A stretch of 64,000 bases of DNA, from positions 62,001 through 126,000 of the forward strand of contig CAIXFN010000073.1 in the NCBI GenBank assembly GCA_903918755.1, read 5' to 3'. Position numbers and translations under genes: made by a program. The stretch's first letter is position 1. Each line of letters begins with the position of its first letter. This DNA comes from an uncultured Pedosphaera sp. Its GTDB lineage: Bacteria; Verrucomicrobiota; Verrucomicrobiia; Limisphaerales; Pedosphaeraceae. Positions 54,293 to 63,877 of the stretch are shown here, in pieces. The notes under the pieces are model-generated. The model was not told the origin of the DNA, did no database searches, and worked only from the letters and a program-made list of their open reading frames with translations.

Positions 54293-55510
54293 CTATTGCC
54301 GGGACGGGGCGGAAAGGCCTGCGCCCGCGGCGGCGATCAGGTCGGCCACGAGGCCGGTTCCCTCATAAACACTGCCCAGCTTCTCTCCCGCACGGTTTGA
54401 AAATGCAGCGGCGGCCACTCCGCGTTCTGGGAGAAATGAAATCTGCAAAGTATACCCATTCACCGCCCCGGGCCGCTCAAATACCAGCTCGTCGCCCGGA
54501 AGCGAAAGTTGCTTACGGATGAAACTGCTCCGATAGGCGTATCCTCCAAATCCCTGAAAACCACCGAATTGACTGCCCCCCAGGACAATCTTCCTGCCGG
54601 CGGGCTGCGTCACCATGAACTTCATCCACTGCACTAGATCTTCGGGCGTCGCAAGCACTCCCGCGGCCCCGCCATAAATCCCCATGTTGAAACGATCAAG
54701 GCGCGTCTCCTTGCCCCCTTCAACGGCATAGCAATCCACGAAAGGGGTTTTGGCGGAATTCCAAGGGGCGAGCAGCGAGTGTCGCATCCCGGCCGGTCCG
54801 AACACGTGATTCTGCAACAGCTTGGCAAGGGTTTGCCCGGATGCGCGTTCCGCCACCGCCTGCAGTATCAGGAAATCGGCGTTATTGTAGTCATACTTTG
54901 TCCCGGCGGGTGCGGCGACCTCATTGCCGATAATCCCCAGGATCCGGGACTGCAAGGGCCGCCAGGACTCATCGAAAGTCTGGTAAATCCGGCTGACACC
55001 GTTCGTATCCTCGCCGAGTGCCTTGTCCATGTTGCGCAGTCCGCTCGTATGCGTCAGCAATTGCCGGAGGGTGATGTTCTCCGCAAATGGGGGTATCCAG
55101 GGAAGTTGCGTTTTGAGTGTTCCGTCGCGCGCGAGCTTGCCTTCGTCAATCAGGTCAAAAACGATCTCGGCCGTCATCGCCTTCGTCACGCTGCAAATCG
55201 GCAGAGGCGTGTTCTTCCGAATCGCGAACTCTTTGGCGCTTGCGGAGCTGCGCACTTCGAAGAAGCGGGTTCTGTTTCCAACGACCACCATGGCGCCCCC
55301 CGAAAACCCTTTCGCGACCGCTGCCTCCCAAGCCTTTTGCAGCGGGTCAGGCTGGCGCGGCGTTGCCGTGCTGCACCCCAGGCCTAGCACGGAAAGGATG
55401 CCATTGAATAGCAGCAGGAGCGCAACGGATCTGAAGGTGGTTTTTGTGCGCCCGCTGGCGCTGGGCGCTCGGCGGGTGACGGAGAATTGGTTTTCGGGAT
55501 CACCCAGCAC
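54293..55510 (-). CDS. serine hydrolase lipoprotein (beta-lactamase/DD-peptidase fold)
   Basis: 405-residue protein with a lipoprotein signal (hydrophobic 28-44, lipobox LGLGC, Cys46). The nucleophile motif is SVTK (Ser107, Lys110) and the second box is YNN in TKYDYNNADF, the canonical Y-x-N of class C/DD-peptidases. The third box is not obvious. It resembles D-Ala-D-Ala carboxypeptidase-like hydrolases anchored in the envelope. Unlike the one at 21487, it retains Y-x-N. It is convergent with the response regulator gene, 150 bases apart. Confidence 0.85.
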   Translation of the reverse strand: MLGDPENQFSVTRRAPSASGRTKTTFRSVALLLLFNGILSVLGLGCSTATPRQPDPLQKAWEAAVAKGFSGGAMVVVGNRTRFFEVRSSASAKEFAIRKNTPLPICSVTKAMTAEIVFDLIDEGKLARDGTLKTQLPWIPPFAENITLRQLLTHTSGLRNMDKALGEDTNGVSRIYQTFDESWRPLQSRILGIIGNEVAAPAGTKYDYNNADFLILQAVAERASGQTLAKLLQNHVFGPAGMRHSLLAPWNSAKTPFVDCYAVEGGKETRLDRFNMGIYGGAAGVLATPEDLVQWMKFMVTQPAGRKIVLGGSQFGGFQGFGGYAYRSSFIRKQLSLPGDELVFERPGAVNGYTLQISFLPERGVAAAAFSNRAGEKLGSVYEGTGLVADLIAAAGAGLSAPSRQ

Positions 55511-55632
55511 GAAATGACGGTAGCGGCTCCGGGAAGCGGCGTCAACCTGCTGTCATCGCCCATTCCGATACGGATTGGCGCGAGGGAGGGCCTCGGCTGC
55601 CTTCCGTAAGTGGCCGCTGCGGGCTGGCCGGA

Positions 55633-56826
55633 CTATAAAATTTCACGCAGACCCGGAACTTTGAGCGCCACCGCGGCCATCGCATAGGAGACGATCAGTC
55701 CGCTGCCGGTCAACCAGAGCGTGCCCGCCCAGGGAGTCAAATGCCAGGGCTGTAACCCGAGGGCTAATGCCACGAGAATGGGCGTGTGCAGCACGTAAAC
55801 GGCGAAAGCATGTGTGGCCAGCCAGTGGGTCGTGTGATTGCGAAATGCGGCCAGCCGGGAGAATAGGTAAAGCAGGCCCAGTCCCAGGGCGGGCCCCGTG
55901 GTCTGTTCCCAGAACGCCAACCCAAATGCCTGCCAATGCCAGCCGCCGGCATACGGCATGATTTTCGGTCCTGGGGGACCTCCGAAATAGATTAACGTCG
56001 ACAAGAGAATCGGCCCGCCCACTAGTCCGGCGATGCCGGCCCACTTCGCCAGGGGCGAGTCCGCCAGGGACGAAAGCCAGCCGTGCCGTGCGGCCAGGAC
56101 GCCCGCTCCAAATCCCGCGATGTATTGCGCAAAGAAGCAAAGTTGGAAGTTCATGAAATCCGTTCCCACCGGAAAGATGAGGCGCGCGACAAACGTGGCC
56201 GTGACTAAACCGACGCAAAGCAGGAGAAAATGCCTTGCCTTGGGTGCTGGCCGGGGTTTGTCCACCCCAGCAGGACTGCCCCGGAATCGGGCAAATACGA
56301 GGCTGAAAATCAGCAGAGCGAAGGCAAACCAGAGCGGTCCATTGGCCGACAGGAAGGATTCGCTCAAAATGTGCTTCTGGTAGAGGCCGAGGAGTTGGGG
56401 GATGTTCTCCACCCTTGGGTGTCCGAGGATTTCCCACACCGTCAGTGGCCAAATGACCAACATGAAGAAAAGTGTCGGCAGGCCAAGGCGCATCCCCCGT
56501 TCACGTATGAAAACCCTGACTCCTTTTCTCACGATCGACTTTTCCGCGAAGTACCCGGCAATGAAAAAGAGCAATCCCATGAAAAACGATTGCAAATGCG
56601 CCTGCCAGAGAATGAACGGGATTTTCTCTTTGAGGCTCGGTTCCGGCGCCAGGGTGATGAACCAGTCGCCCACATGGCTGTAGGTGACACAGGCGTGCAT
56701 ATTCACCACCAGAAAGATCATCGCTGTGCGCAGGTTATCCACCCAGTCGAGACGCGGGTTGGGAATCCCGTTTTGCATTGACTCCGCGGACAGATTCAAC
56801 GCCCTGGTTAGTTCGGTGTGCATCAT
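55633..56826 (-). CDS. acyltransferase 3 family membrane protein (MdoC/OpgC-like)
   Basis: About 397-residue integral membrane protein with some ten helices. The start is set at ATG 56826 or 56823, before RLDWVDNLRTAMIFLVVNMHACVTY, the family's opening with the active-site His (about residue 38-40). Other blocks: FFMGLLFFIAGYFAEKS and LATHAFAVYVLHTPILVA near the end. These enzymes acylate extracytoplasmic sugars or lipids, for example succinylation of osmoregulated glucans. The acceptor is unknown. A frame continuing upstream to 57321 is not supported. Confidence 0.88.
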   Translation of the reverse strand: MMHTELTRALNLSAESMQNGIPNPRLDWVDNLRTAMIFLVVNMHACVTYSHVGDWFITLAPEPSLKEKIPFILWQAHLQSFFMGLLFFIAGYFAEKSIVRKGVRVFIRERGMRLGLPTLFFMLVIWPLTVWEILGHPRVENIPQLLGLYQKHILSESFLSANGPLWFAFALLIFSLVFARFRGSPAGVDKPRPAPKARHFLLLCVGLVTATFVARLIFPVGTDFMNFQLCFFAQYIAGFGAGVLAARHGWLSSLADSPLAKWAGIAGLVGGPILLSTLIYFGGPPGPKIMPYAGGWHWQAFGLAFWEQTTGPALGLGLLYLFSRLAAFRNHTTHWLATHAFAVYVLHTPILVALALGLQPWHLTPWAGTLWLTGSGLIVSYAMAAVALKVPGLREIL

Positions 56827-57302
56827 CGTCTCGACAGTATCTCGCACGTTTGGGAAAAGCCCTGTCACCCGACCATCAAAAGGCGGCTCATCGCGGGCGG
56901 ATAAACCCTGATAATGCGAGGTCAAAGATTCCTCCTGTTTGCTTTTCCAATCAAGGGATTTTCGCGGGGAATTTTGCCGGGATTCTTGGTTAATAACCAA
57001 TGCCGCCTTCTTGGTGCAACCTGGCTGGGCTGATCCCTGATTCGGCGAGCGCTTCGTTCTCACGCTGGTAGCTTGATTTCCGCTTCGTCTTCGCGGCCCA
57101 GTTTGGTGGCCGACGCGGTCGAAGATGATCCGGTTGACAGGCAGAGAAGCAATTTCGTTCTTGGCGCTTGGCAGGATCATTGGGCGGTGGTTTACTTCGA
57201 GAATACCGGCTGCCGCGCGCGCTTTAACAAAGCCATTTCCCTGGCGACAGCTCTTTCCACCCGGATCGCTGGGTAGAAACGTTGCCACAAGAACCAAAAA
57301 TA
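56827..57302. other. intergenic region between two divergent genes
   Basis: 476 bases, largely GC-rich, with open frames on both strands but no recognisable protein, RNA, repeat or terminator. It must carry the promoters of the acyltransferase and the DHFR-like gene. Confidence 0.4.
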
Positions 57303-57989
57303 ATGGCAAACACAGAGTCAACGGTGACGATTCACATGGCCGCGAGCCTTGACGGCTTCATCGCGCGGAAGGACGGGAGCGTCGATTGGCTCGAAACTGC
57401 CGACGAATTCGCCGACGGCGAAACGATGGACCCCGGATTCGTCGAGGCCTTCCTCAAATCGATCGATTGCTACGTCATGGGTTCCCGCACCTACGAGACC
57501 GCATTGAGTTTTGAAGGCAAGGGATTCGGGTGGGCCTATGGCGACAAACCCGTTTTCGTCCTCACGAGTCGCCACTTGCCGCGAACCCGGGATACCGTCG
57601 GCTTTCACGCTGGCGACCTGGGGCAGTTCGTGAATGAGCGTTTGCGACCGGCGTTTCGCAGCATTTGGTTTGTGGGCGGTGGCCGACTTTGTGGCGACTG
57701 CCTTCGTCTAGGGCTGGCCGACGAAGTGCGTTATTCGGTCCTGCCGGTCTTGATTGGGGAGGGGATCCGTTTCTTCGAGCAGCTTGACCAGGATGTCGCC
57801 CTTCACCTGTTGGAGGTCAAGGGCTATCAGAGCGGCACGGTGGCGCTTCGTTACGAGGTGCGTAAGGAAATGAAACGGCTTGGTCAGGCGCCAGAGCCAG
57901 TCGCCCCAGGCGATCGTGGTCCAACTGGAGATTCTGCAAAAAGTGCGGATGAAATCCCTGCCTCAATTCCGAAAGGGCATCAATCCTAA
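57303..57989 (+). CDS. DHFR/RibD C-terminal domain reductase
   Basis: 228-residue protein. The start is ATG 57303; an upstream TTG frame is ignored. The motif IHMAASLDGFIARKDGSVDWL is the family opening. CYVMGSRTYETALSF and IWFVGGGRLCGDCLRLGLADEVRYSVLPVLIGEG are the NADPH-binding and closing blocks. It resembles YyaP/YwjB-type DHFR-like reductases rather than true FolA. The last 45 residues are a low-complexity tail. The substrate is unknown. It overlaps the convergent secreted-protein gene by four bases. Confidence 0.88.
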   Translation: MANTESTVTIHMAASLDGFIARKDGSVDWLETADEFADGETMDPGFVEAFLKSIDCYVMGSRTYETALSFEGKGFGWAYGDKPVFVLTSRHLPRTRDTVGFHAGDLGQFVNERLRPAFRSIWFVGGGRLCGDCLRLGLADEVRYSVLPVLIGEGIRFFEQLDQDVALHLLEVKGYQSGTVALRYEVRKEMKRLGQAPEPVAPGDRGPTGDSAKSADEIPASIPKGHQS

Positions 57990-59578
57990 GGAACCTGCAG
58001 GCTGAAGAAGCGCCGCGGAAAACTCCCGAGGCTGTTCGTGATGGCGAAATTGCCTTTGGAATCAAAGGTGCCGTTCGTGAAGATGGACCAATTAGTTCGG
58101 GCCGTGAACAGGTTGGTGGCGGTTAGCACGTGATAAGTGCCACCTGCCCCGCTGTTGTTGGTGCCCTGCCAAATGAGGTTTCCGTTGCGCAGGGTGGCGG
58201 ATTGGATGGTGGGGGCTGCTGGTACGAAGGTAAAGCGGTCGGCCGCTGTCAGCGCGGAAGTTCCGTAACCGAAGATGGGCGCTGTCAGGTTGGCCCCGGG
58301 CCGGCTCGCGCTGTCATTTTTATTAAACCCCGACTGGACTTTCACATCCACGGTACCGGAACCCGCTGGCACGGTGGCCAATATCTGGGTGTCGCTCACC
58401 ACATTCACCGCGGTGGCGTTGGTATTGCCGAAGAGAACCGATAGATGCCCAGCCGCGCCGGAAAAATTTTGTCCAGTGATGGTGAAACTGCTATTGGTAG
58501 GTCCCTGGCTGGCGCTTAGTCCGGTCACCACGGGAGTGAGACTCACTACCTCGAAGTCTCCAGCGGTCAGCCCCCGGAGTTTATTGACATCGGTCATGTC
58601 CCAGACGAGTTGGAGATTGTTGCTGGCATCCACGGAGCCCGAAGCTCCGGAAACAAACATGGCGCTGCCAATATCCGCGACGATCAGGCCATATTGCTGC
58701 ATGCCCCGCGCGATGATCTGCGATTGCGGTCCCAGCGCGGCAATTTTATTGCTTACGGCCGTGGTGTTTTTCAAGCGCAATCGACCGCCCATGGGAATTG
58801 TGTTCGCCGTGGCTGTAGCGAAACCACTGTGGGAGGCTGGAAATATATAATGCGAATTTATGACGCTCGAAGGAAAGGTTACCCGCAAGGCGTGGTTGAT
58901 GACGCCCTGGCCTCCCTGCGCAATCGGCAGTCCTTCATCCGGACGGGCCAACCCCGTGAGGATGGGCAGCCCGGCGGCGTCCGCAGAGGTATAGCCGAGA
59001 GTGCGAAAATGGTTCGTGTTGAAATTCCAGAAGGTTTCCTGGTCGGCGTGCCATTTATGGTCGGTGCTGGTGATGTCGGTGGGGCGGGAGGCCATCCACA
59101 ATTCATAACCAACATTGTTATCGATATCCCAGATCAGGAGGTGGGAATCGTTCCGCCCGCCCGGACCCGGACCGTGGAGGTTGGGCCCGTTCTGGTAATC
59201 TCCCTCGATGACGGCATTGGGGGGGATCGGCACCGGAACGATGTCGCTTTCATCGGGATAAGCGTCGATGATAACACTGACCTTGGCGGTGCTGTTACCG
59301 TGGACCACGTTGAAGGGGATGCCGTAGAGGGTGTTGGTTCCGTTGGCGACACTGTCAGTGTACCAATCGGGCCAAACCTTCTGATTAGCGCCGATGTTGG
59401 TGATGATGGCGGCTGAATTAGTTGCCACCGGGGCTTTGCTGATGTCCTGATTCCAGGGGCTATTCGTGGGAAAAAGCTGGGAACCCAACAAGGAAGCCAG
59501 ACTGGAGCAAACCGGCGAGAATGCCACGCCTGCCAGCAAGAAAGCCTTATGTTTCTGGGTTGGCCTGATTTTTTTCAT
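57986..59578 (-). CDS. secreted IPT/TIG-domain protein with verrucomicrobial C-terminal module
   Basis: 530-residue exported protein. ATG 59578 (MKKIRPTQKHKAFLLAGVAF) starts the signal peptide; an in-frame start nine codons upstream is less likely. An N-terminal domain of unknown function starts with QLFPTNSPWNQDIS and holds two WD-type blocks. An IPT/TIG Ig-like domain (about 355-455) has TGLSASQGPTNSSFTITGQNFSG. The last 60 residues (TYHVLTATNLF, NWSIFTNGTFDSKG, RRFFSLQVP) match the C-terminal module style of the secreted protein at 25600. It is probably surface-associated. The substrate or partner is unknown. Confidence 0.82.
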   Translation of the reverse strand: MKKIRPTQKHKAFLLAGVAFSPVCSSLASLLGSQLFPTNSPWNQDISKAPVATNSAAIITNIGANQKVWPDWYTDSVANGTNTLYGIPFNVVHGNSTAKVSVIIDAYPDESDIVPVPIPPNAVIEGDYQNGPNLHGPGPGGRNDSHLLIWDIDNNVGYELWMASRPTDITSTDHKWHADQETFWNFNTNHFRTLGYTSADAAGLPILTGLARPDEGLPIAQGGQGVINHALRVTFPSSVINSHYIFPASHSGFATATANTIPMGGRLRLKNTTAVSNKIAALGPQSQIIARGMQQYGLIVADIGSAMFVSGASGSVDASNNLQLVWDMTDVNKLRGLTAGDFEVVSLTPVVTGLSASQGPTNSSFTITGQNFSGAAGHLSVLFGNTNATAVNVVSDTQILATVPAGSGTVDVKVQSGFNKNDSASRPGANLTAPIFGYGTSALTAADRFTFVPAAPTIQSATLRNGNLIWQGTNNSGAGGTYHVLTATNLFTARTNWSIFTNGTFDSKGNFAITNSLGSFPRRFFSLQVP

Positions 59579-59694
59579 TGGGAAAACTTCCGCCCTGCTA
59601 TTCATACTTTATTTGGTACTAGCGGCAAGCTCATTTCCTGCATTAGCGAAAAAGGCGCCACCCACCCAGGCGAACTTACGGATCAGTGACACCC

Positions 59695-60792
59695 TCAGCG
59701 TGCTGCCGGGGGAATGGTCCACAGCGGCTGGCCGGTTTCTCTTTCTGCCGCCGGGCCGGAGACAAAGGGCGCTACCATTCCCGACAGGATCTGCACATCA
59801 AAGATCTCTTCCAAGCCGGCGGTAAACTTCAAATCGGCGGCGAGGCCACCGGTGCGCAGGTCGACCACGCACAGTCCGCACTGGAGTCGCTCCCGGTCCG
59901 CCACCACCGGGACGCCTTCCAGCGTCGGCCGGGCTTGGGAAAGGCCAATAAACGCATAGTCCCCGTGGATGGCCAGGCCCCGGGCAATCCCGGGAACCGG
60001 GGCCAAGGCAGTAATCTTTCCATTAGCCGGGTCGGCCATCGCCAACTCGCCGGTTCCCGAATTCAGAAAGAGCAGTTTGCCTCCCGCCACGCGGGGAGAA
60101 TGCGGTAGCGAAAGCCCGCGTGCCACCACCTGGCCACCCGGCACTTCGATCAGGCAGCCCCCATTGTGCTTCACCACGCGCCACCCGGCCGGTGTGTCCG
60201 TTTCCGCCAGGGCCGATACGTAAAGCGGTTGACCGTTGACCACCGCTAGTCCATTGAGATGGCAACGATCCTCCGGGCGCAGGGCGGAGATGAACGATGG
60301 TCGCCAGCGTGGCGCAAAACTGTAGTAGGGATGCAACGAGCAGAGGCAGGAAAAGCGGGTGTTAACAATCCAGAACTCGCTGCCCACCTCCCGGGAACCT
60401 GACCCCGTGGGGTTGATCCACGCCGCTTCGTGCGCGTGCAGGTCATCGGTGAAGTGCGAGCTACGCGCCAGGAAGCAGGCATCGTGTTGTCCCGGCGGTT
60501 GTAGTTTGGCGGCGATATCCGGGGCATCCCGCAGGAACCAAATTTCCTTGCGTGCGCAAATCGCAATGGTGCCCGGTTTGACCGCGATGCCCATGGCGCG
60601 ATCGAACTGATGAAAGGATAGCATCAACCGTCCCTGCGGCGCCGAAAGCACCACCAGATGACCGGTTTGGTACGTGGAAAGCAGAACGGACAAGCGCAGT
60701 CGGCGAAGCAGTGCCGGCAGGCTCTCCGAATGCGCACACCGGATATCGCGAGTGTCGCTGGACGGTTCGGATGCTCTGATTGTCGGCGCCAT
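59695..60792 (-). CDS. TIGR03032-family (DUF4915) protein
   Basis: 365-residue protein, predicted beta-propeller-like. Family blocks: LLSTYQTGHLVVLSA near residue 38, FHQFDRAMGIAV, WIVNTRFSCLCSLHPYYSFAPRWRPSFIS and HLNGLAVVNGQPLYVSALAETDTPAGWR. No signal peptide is visible. Members occur near exopolysaccharide or sulfotransferase genes; no function is established. It lies about 116 bases upstream of the TIG protein gene's start on the same strand. Confidence 0.83.
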   Translation of the reverse strand: MAPTIRASEPSSDTRDIRCAHSESLPALLRRLRLSVLLSTYQTGHLVVLSAPQGRLMLSFHQFDRAMGIAVKPGTIAICARKEIWFLRDAPDIAAKLQPPGQHDACFLARSSHFTDDLHAHEAAWINPTGSGSREVGSEFWIVNTRFSCLCSLHPYYSFAPRWRPSFISALRPEDRCHLNGLAVVNGQPLYVSALAETDTPAGWRVVKHNGGCLIEVPGGQVVARGLSLPHSPRVAGGKLLFLNSGTGELAMADPANGKITALAPVPGIARGLAIHGDYAFIGLSQARPTLEGVPVVADRERLQCGLCVVDLRTGGLAADLKFTAGLEEIFDVQILSGMVAPFVSGPAAERETGQPLWTIPPAAR

Positions 60793-60885
60793 CCCCGCTT
60801 AGTAGCAGGGTCTCACCAGCCGGGTCAACCGTCATCGAAAACCATCGGGTCATCGGCCATTCAAACTGCGGTCGATCGAGTTGAA

Positions 60886-61629
60886 TCATTTCGGGCCAAA
60901 GGTGAATTGATACGCGAGGTAACCTTGAAAATCCGTCGGTCCGTCAAGCGAGCGTCCAACGGAGAAAAGTAAATGCTGATGCTTCGTGAAATCGATGACC
61001 GTGCCGAGGTTGAATGCTGTTTCGTCGCGCCCGCCGGTTTGTTTCGTGGTGCGATGGTAGATTTCACCGCCGAGCGAAAAGTCTTTCGTAACCTGCTTCT
61101 GCACGACTGCGCCAACGAAGCCATAGTTTTCATTGCCCGCACCTGGATTGATGCCGTAACCGCCGCCACCATAAATTGTCCAATCGCCAAAACTCTTTTG
61201 CGCCCATAACGGCAGAAATGCCTGAACCTGACCACCGCCAAGTCCTTCCGATTTGCTGCCGGTCGGCACTTCCAGCAACGGGAAAATACCGAATTGTGGC
61301 ATTTTCTCCGTTTCCGGGATGAAACGGATTTTCACGCCGAGTTCGGTGTCACCATAACCATGATGGGCGCTGCCGATTTGCGGGGCGTCATAAGCCAGCG
61401 GCGCAATCAGGTGCAATTGCACATTCGTAATCAGGCCGTAATTGATCTCCAAATGCGGTGCCGTTCCGGACCAGTCGCCGGCGGTTTTTGTGTGTTGCGA
61501 AGCGAGATACAATTCCCAATGTTGGTAATCCACCGGCGCGGGATCATCCGTCACAAACGGTGGACCGGCCTGGGCAGTAATCGAGCCAGCCATGAACAAA
61601 GCCAACGTGCCCATGGCGGAGATTTTCAT
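60886..61629 (-). CDS. outer-membrane beta-barrel protein (transporter-like)
   Basis: 247-residue exported protein. ATG 61629 begins the signal peptide (MKISAMGTLALFMAGSIT, cleavage near AQAGP). The mature protein shows strongly alternating amphipathic strands (YGDTELGVKIRFIPE, GDWTIYGGGGYGIN, DFSLGGEIYHRT) and ends QGYLAYQFTFGPK. This matches small MetA-pathway/phenol-degradation-type outer-membrane channel proteins. Substrate unknown. It is followed on the same strand by the HEXXH protein and the Sel1-C39 protein upstream. Confidence 0.75.
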   Translation of the reverse strand: MKISAMGTLALFMAGSITAQAGPPFVTDDPAPVDYQHWELYLASQHTKTAGDWSGTAPHLEINYGLITNVQLHLIAPLAYDAPQIGSAHHGYGDTELGVKIRFIPETEKMPQFGIFPLLEVPTGSKSEGLGGGQVQAFLPLWAQKSFGDWTIYGGGGYGINPGAGNENYGFVGAVVQKQVTKDFSLGGEIYHRTTKQTGGRDETAFNLGTVIDFTKHQHLLFSVGRSLDGPTDFQGYLAYQFTFGPK

Positions 61630-61729
61630 GGTGCTACCATAATGTACCGAAAATGTTCCGCAACCCAGGTCGATTGGTTTTTGGTCAGGGGGGTTGTTTG
61701 AAATCCCTGACGGTGGGAGAGCGCTCGGT

Positions 61730-62473
61730 TTACGGTGCAGGTTTGGCTTTTGTCGGCGCGACCCCGGGCAGCGCACCCCAGATATCGGTCAGCAGCGCAA
61801 AGATTTCCGGCTCCTCTTGTTTCAACTCGCCGGTGACGAACGGGTAGAAATCATTGGAACCGAAATAGCATTCGGTCATTTCGGCGAAGAACTCCATCTG
61901 ATCCGTCCGCCCGTAGTGCTCCCGCTTTTGACCGGAGGTTGTCAGGACGGATTTATATTTCCCGCTGTCGCAAAACCGCTTCCACGCAGCGATCACCCGG
62001 GGATCTTCAAATCCAATCGTCTGATCATGAAAACCATGCGCGAGTTCGTGCAATACGACCCACGGCATGCGGAGGTTTTCCGCCGGGGAAAGGAAATCCT
62101 CCAGCGCGGGAATATGAACGCATTTCGCGAGTTTCTCGCTGTAGCCACGCTCCTTCAACCAGCCGGCATCGGGATGATATTGCATGACCCGGAGATCGCC
62201 GTAGTTCAGATCCAGTTCAATGGTGATTTCGCGCAGCTTGGCGAGCGACTTCTCCGGCACGACGATGGTGATCGCGACGAGCCGCGCCGTGAGCAGTTTC
62301 AGCGCCCGTTCGCCCATCGCCGTGTTGTCGCCATTCAGCAGGCGATCATCCACGCGCACGTTCCAGCCTTCAATATGGCGGGTGGTGTGAGCCGTGGGGA
62401 GTGGTGCTTTTTCCGTCGCGAAAGCGCCGATGCACAAGAAGCAGGCGAAGAGGGTAATGAGGGTGGTTTTCAT
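61730..62473 (-). CDS. exported HEXXH putative metallopeptidase
   Basis: 247-residue exported protein with a signal peptide (to about GAFAT, residue 20). The zinc motif is HELAH (142-146), with an acidic third ligand candidate Glu198 in QMEFFAEMTECYFG, a gluzincin-like arrangement. The zinc helix is preceded by MPWVVL and followed by FHDQTIGFEDPRVI. I do not recognise a named family with certainty. It lies between the outer-membrane protein and the Sel1-C39 fusion, with no obvious partner. Confidence 0.72.
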   Translation of the reverse strand: MKTTLITLFACFLCIGAFATEKAPLPTAHTTRHIEGWNVRVDDRLLNGDNTAMGERALKLLTARLVAITIVVPEKSLAKLREITIELDLNYGDLRVMQYHPDAGWLKERGYSEKLAKCVHIPALEDFLSPAENLRMPWVVLHELAHGFHDQTIGFEDPRVIAAWKRFCDSGKYKSVLTTSGQKREHYGRTDQMEFFAEMTECYFGSNDFYPFVTGELKQEEPEIFALLTDIWGALPGVAPTKAKPAP

Positions 62474-62563
62474 TTATTCGGTGTTTGGCCAGCAGGCGAG
62501 CATGGGTTTCAACTGCGGAACGGAAACGTGGTTTGGGGCGGGGCGTGATCCAGGCATTCTGCG

Positions 62564-63877
62564 TCAGGGAGTGTCGATGACGATGGCCGGCCGGGATAGC
62601 ACGCCATTGGAAAGTTCGCCGTAATGGTCCGACCGCCAATAGTGTTTTAAATCTTTGGCGGTAATGAGTTGCAGGCCGGGCGTGGCAATCGCCGGATTGC
62701 AGAGAATATACAGATTCTCCGCGGCAATATAGCCTGCGACCCCGAGCGTATGACCGGCCTCGCCACCCGGGTATTGGGGGCCGATGTATTTGAAATCAAT
62801 GACCACGGGGCGGCCAGCATCCAGTTCCGAACGAAGGAAAGCAGTGGCTTGGTCGAACCCTGCCTCATCCGGTGTGAAAGTGACCAGTTTCCAGCGCAGG
62901 CCGATTTTCCCCGCCGCCTTCAGCAGGTCACCCCAATCCGTGCCGGTCCCAAGCGGTGAGGGGCAAAGGTGTTTGAAATCCCAGGCCCCGAGCTTGGCCC
63001 CTTGAAAGCGGGCCAGCGCGGTGCAGGCCGTGGCGCCACAGTTGTTGTAACCTTGGTGGACGTGGGGCACATCAATCAACGCAAACTTCCCGGGTTCCGC
63101 TTTCCGCTGCCGGTGGTCGATGAGTCGCAATAGGTCCGCTCCCTGCTGCGCGGCCATGCTGTCGGCAGGCTGTTCCGGGTTGCCGGTGGGGCCCACGGGC
63201 TTGAGGTGCGACACCTTGGTCCAGTTGGCACGGGCAGCGACAATTTCCCCGGCTTGGAACTGTAGTTCACCCAAAACCACCAGACCGGACGGATCATTCA
63301 GTTCGGCCGCTCGCGTTGCGAGCTTGCGGGCTTCCCCCGGGTCTGGCGCGACCCCTTCGCCGGCAAGATACACCATGGCCGCGGTCACGGCCGCCCGGCC
63401 ATGGCCCTTCATCGCCGCTTGTTTCCAAGTTTCCAGCGCCTTCGGAATGTCCTGGGCCACGCCCTGCGCGCCGAAATAACATTGACCGAGATTCCACGCG
63501 GCCGTGGCCGATTCCCCCGCCGCGGCGCGAAAGTAACCGAAGGCAATCTCCGGACTGCGGGGGATGCCGTTCCCGCTGAGAAATGCATGGCCCACGAAAT
63601 CCATGGCCGCCGCATCCCCGTGATCGGCGGCCAGGTGCGCCCAGCGCATCGCCTCCTGGTAATCCCGCTCGACACCTTTGCCGTCGCGGTAGCGCACCGC
63701 CAGGGAGAGTTGCGCACGGAGGTCGCCTTGGGTCGCCTTCGCGATCAAATCTGTCATTAACGGAGTGTCGCCAGCCCGCACGAGCTGGGTTGCCATCAGG
63801 AAAGCCAGGAACAGCAGTCGGGTGCCCGGTCGGTGCCTCGCGTTTGGCCGATGTTCTGTCCGGGGCTGCCCGGCCAT
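62564..63877 (-). CDS. Sel1-repeat / C39-like cysteine protease fusion, exported
   Basis: 437-residue exported protein. A frame extends to 63979, but ATG 63877 gives the better signal peptide (RPGTRLLFLAFLMAT, cleavage near VRAGD). The N-terminal half (about 42-230) has at least four Sel1/TPR-like repeats (ARYRDGKG, GHAFLSGNGI, GQCYFGAQGVA, AMVYLAGEGVA). The C-terminal half is a C39-type papain-like domain with the Cys box QGYNNCGATACTAL (Cys280), His376 in GEAGHTLGV and Asn394 in LCNPA. It may process exported peptides while the Sel1 repeats hold a partner. The substrate is unknown. Confidence 0.8.
   Translation of the reverse strand: MAGQPRTEHRPNARHRPGTRLLFLAFLMATQLVRAGDTPLMTDLIAKATQGDLRAQLSLAVRYRDGKGVERDYQEAMRWAHLAADHGDAAAMDFVGHAFLSGNGIPRSPEIAFGYFRAAAGESATAAWNLGQCYFGAQGVAQDIPKALETWKQAAMKGHGRAAVTAAMVYLAGEGVAPDPGEARKLATRAAELNDPSGLVVLGELQFQAGEIVAARANWTKVSHLKPVGPTGNPEQPADSMAAQQGADLLRLIDHRQRKAEPGKFALIDVPHVHQGYNNCGATACTALARFQGAKLGAWDFKHLCPSPLGTGTDWGDLLKAAGKIGLRWKLVTFTPDEAGFDQATAFLRSELDAGRPVVIDFKYIGPQYPGGEAGHTLGVAGYIAAENLYILCNPAIATPGLQLITAKDLKHYWRSDHYGELSNGVLSRPAIVIDTP

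Noticed and set aside
56827-57321. 165-residue upstream extension of the acyltransferase
   Set aside because: No family similarity, biased composition, and the true family start (RLDWVDNLRT) follows the ATG pair at 56826/56823.
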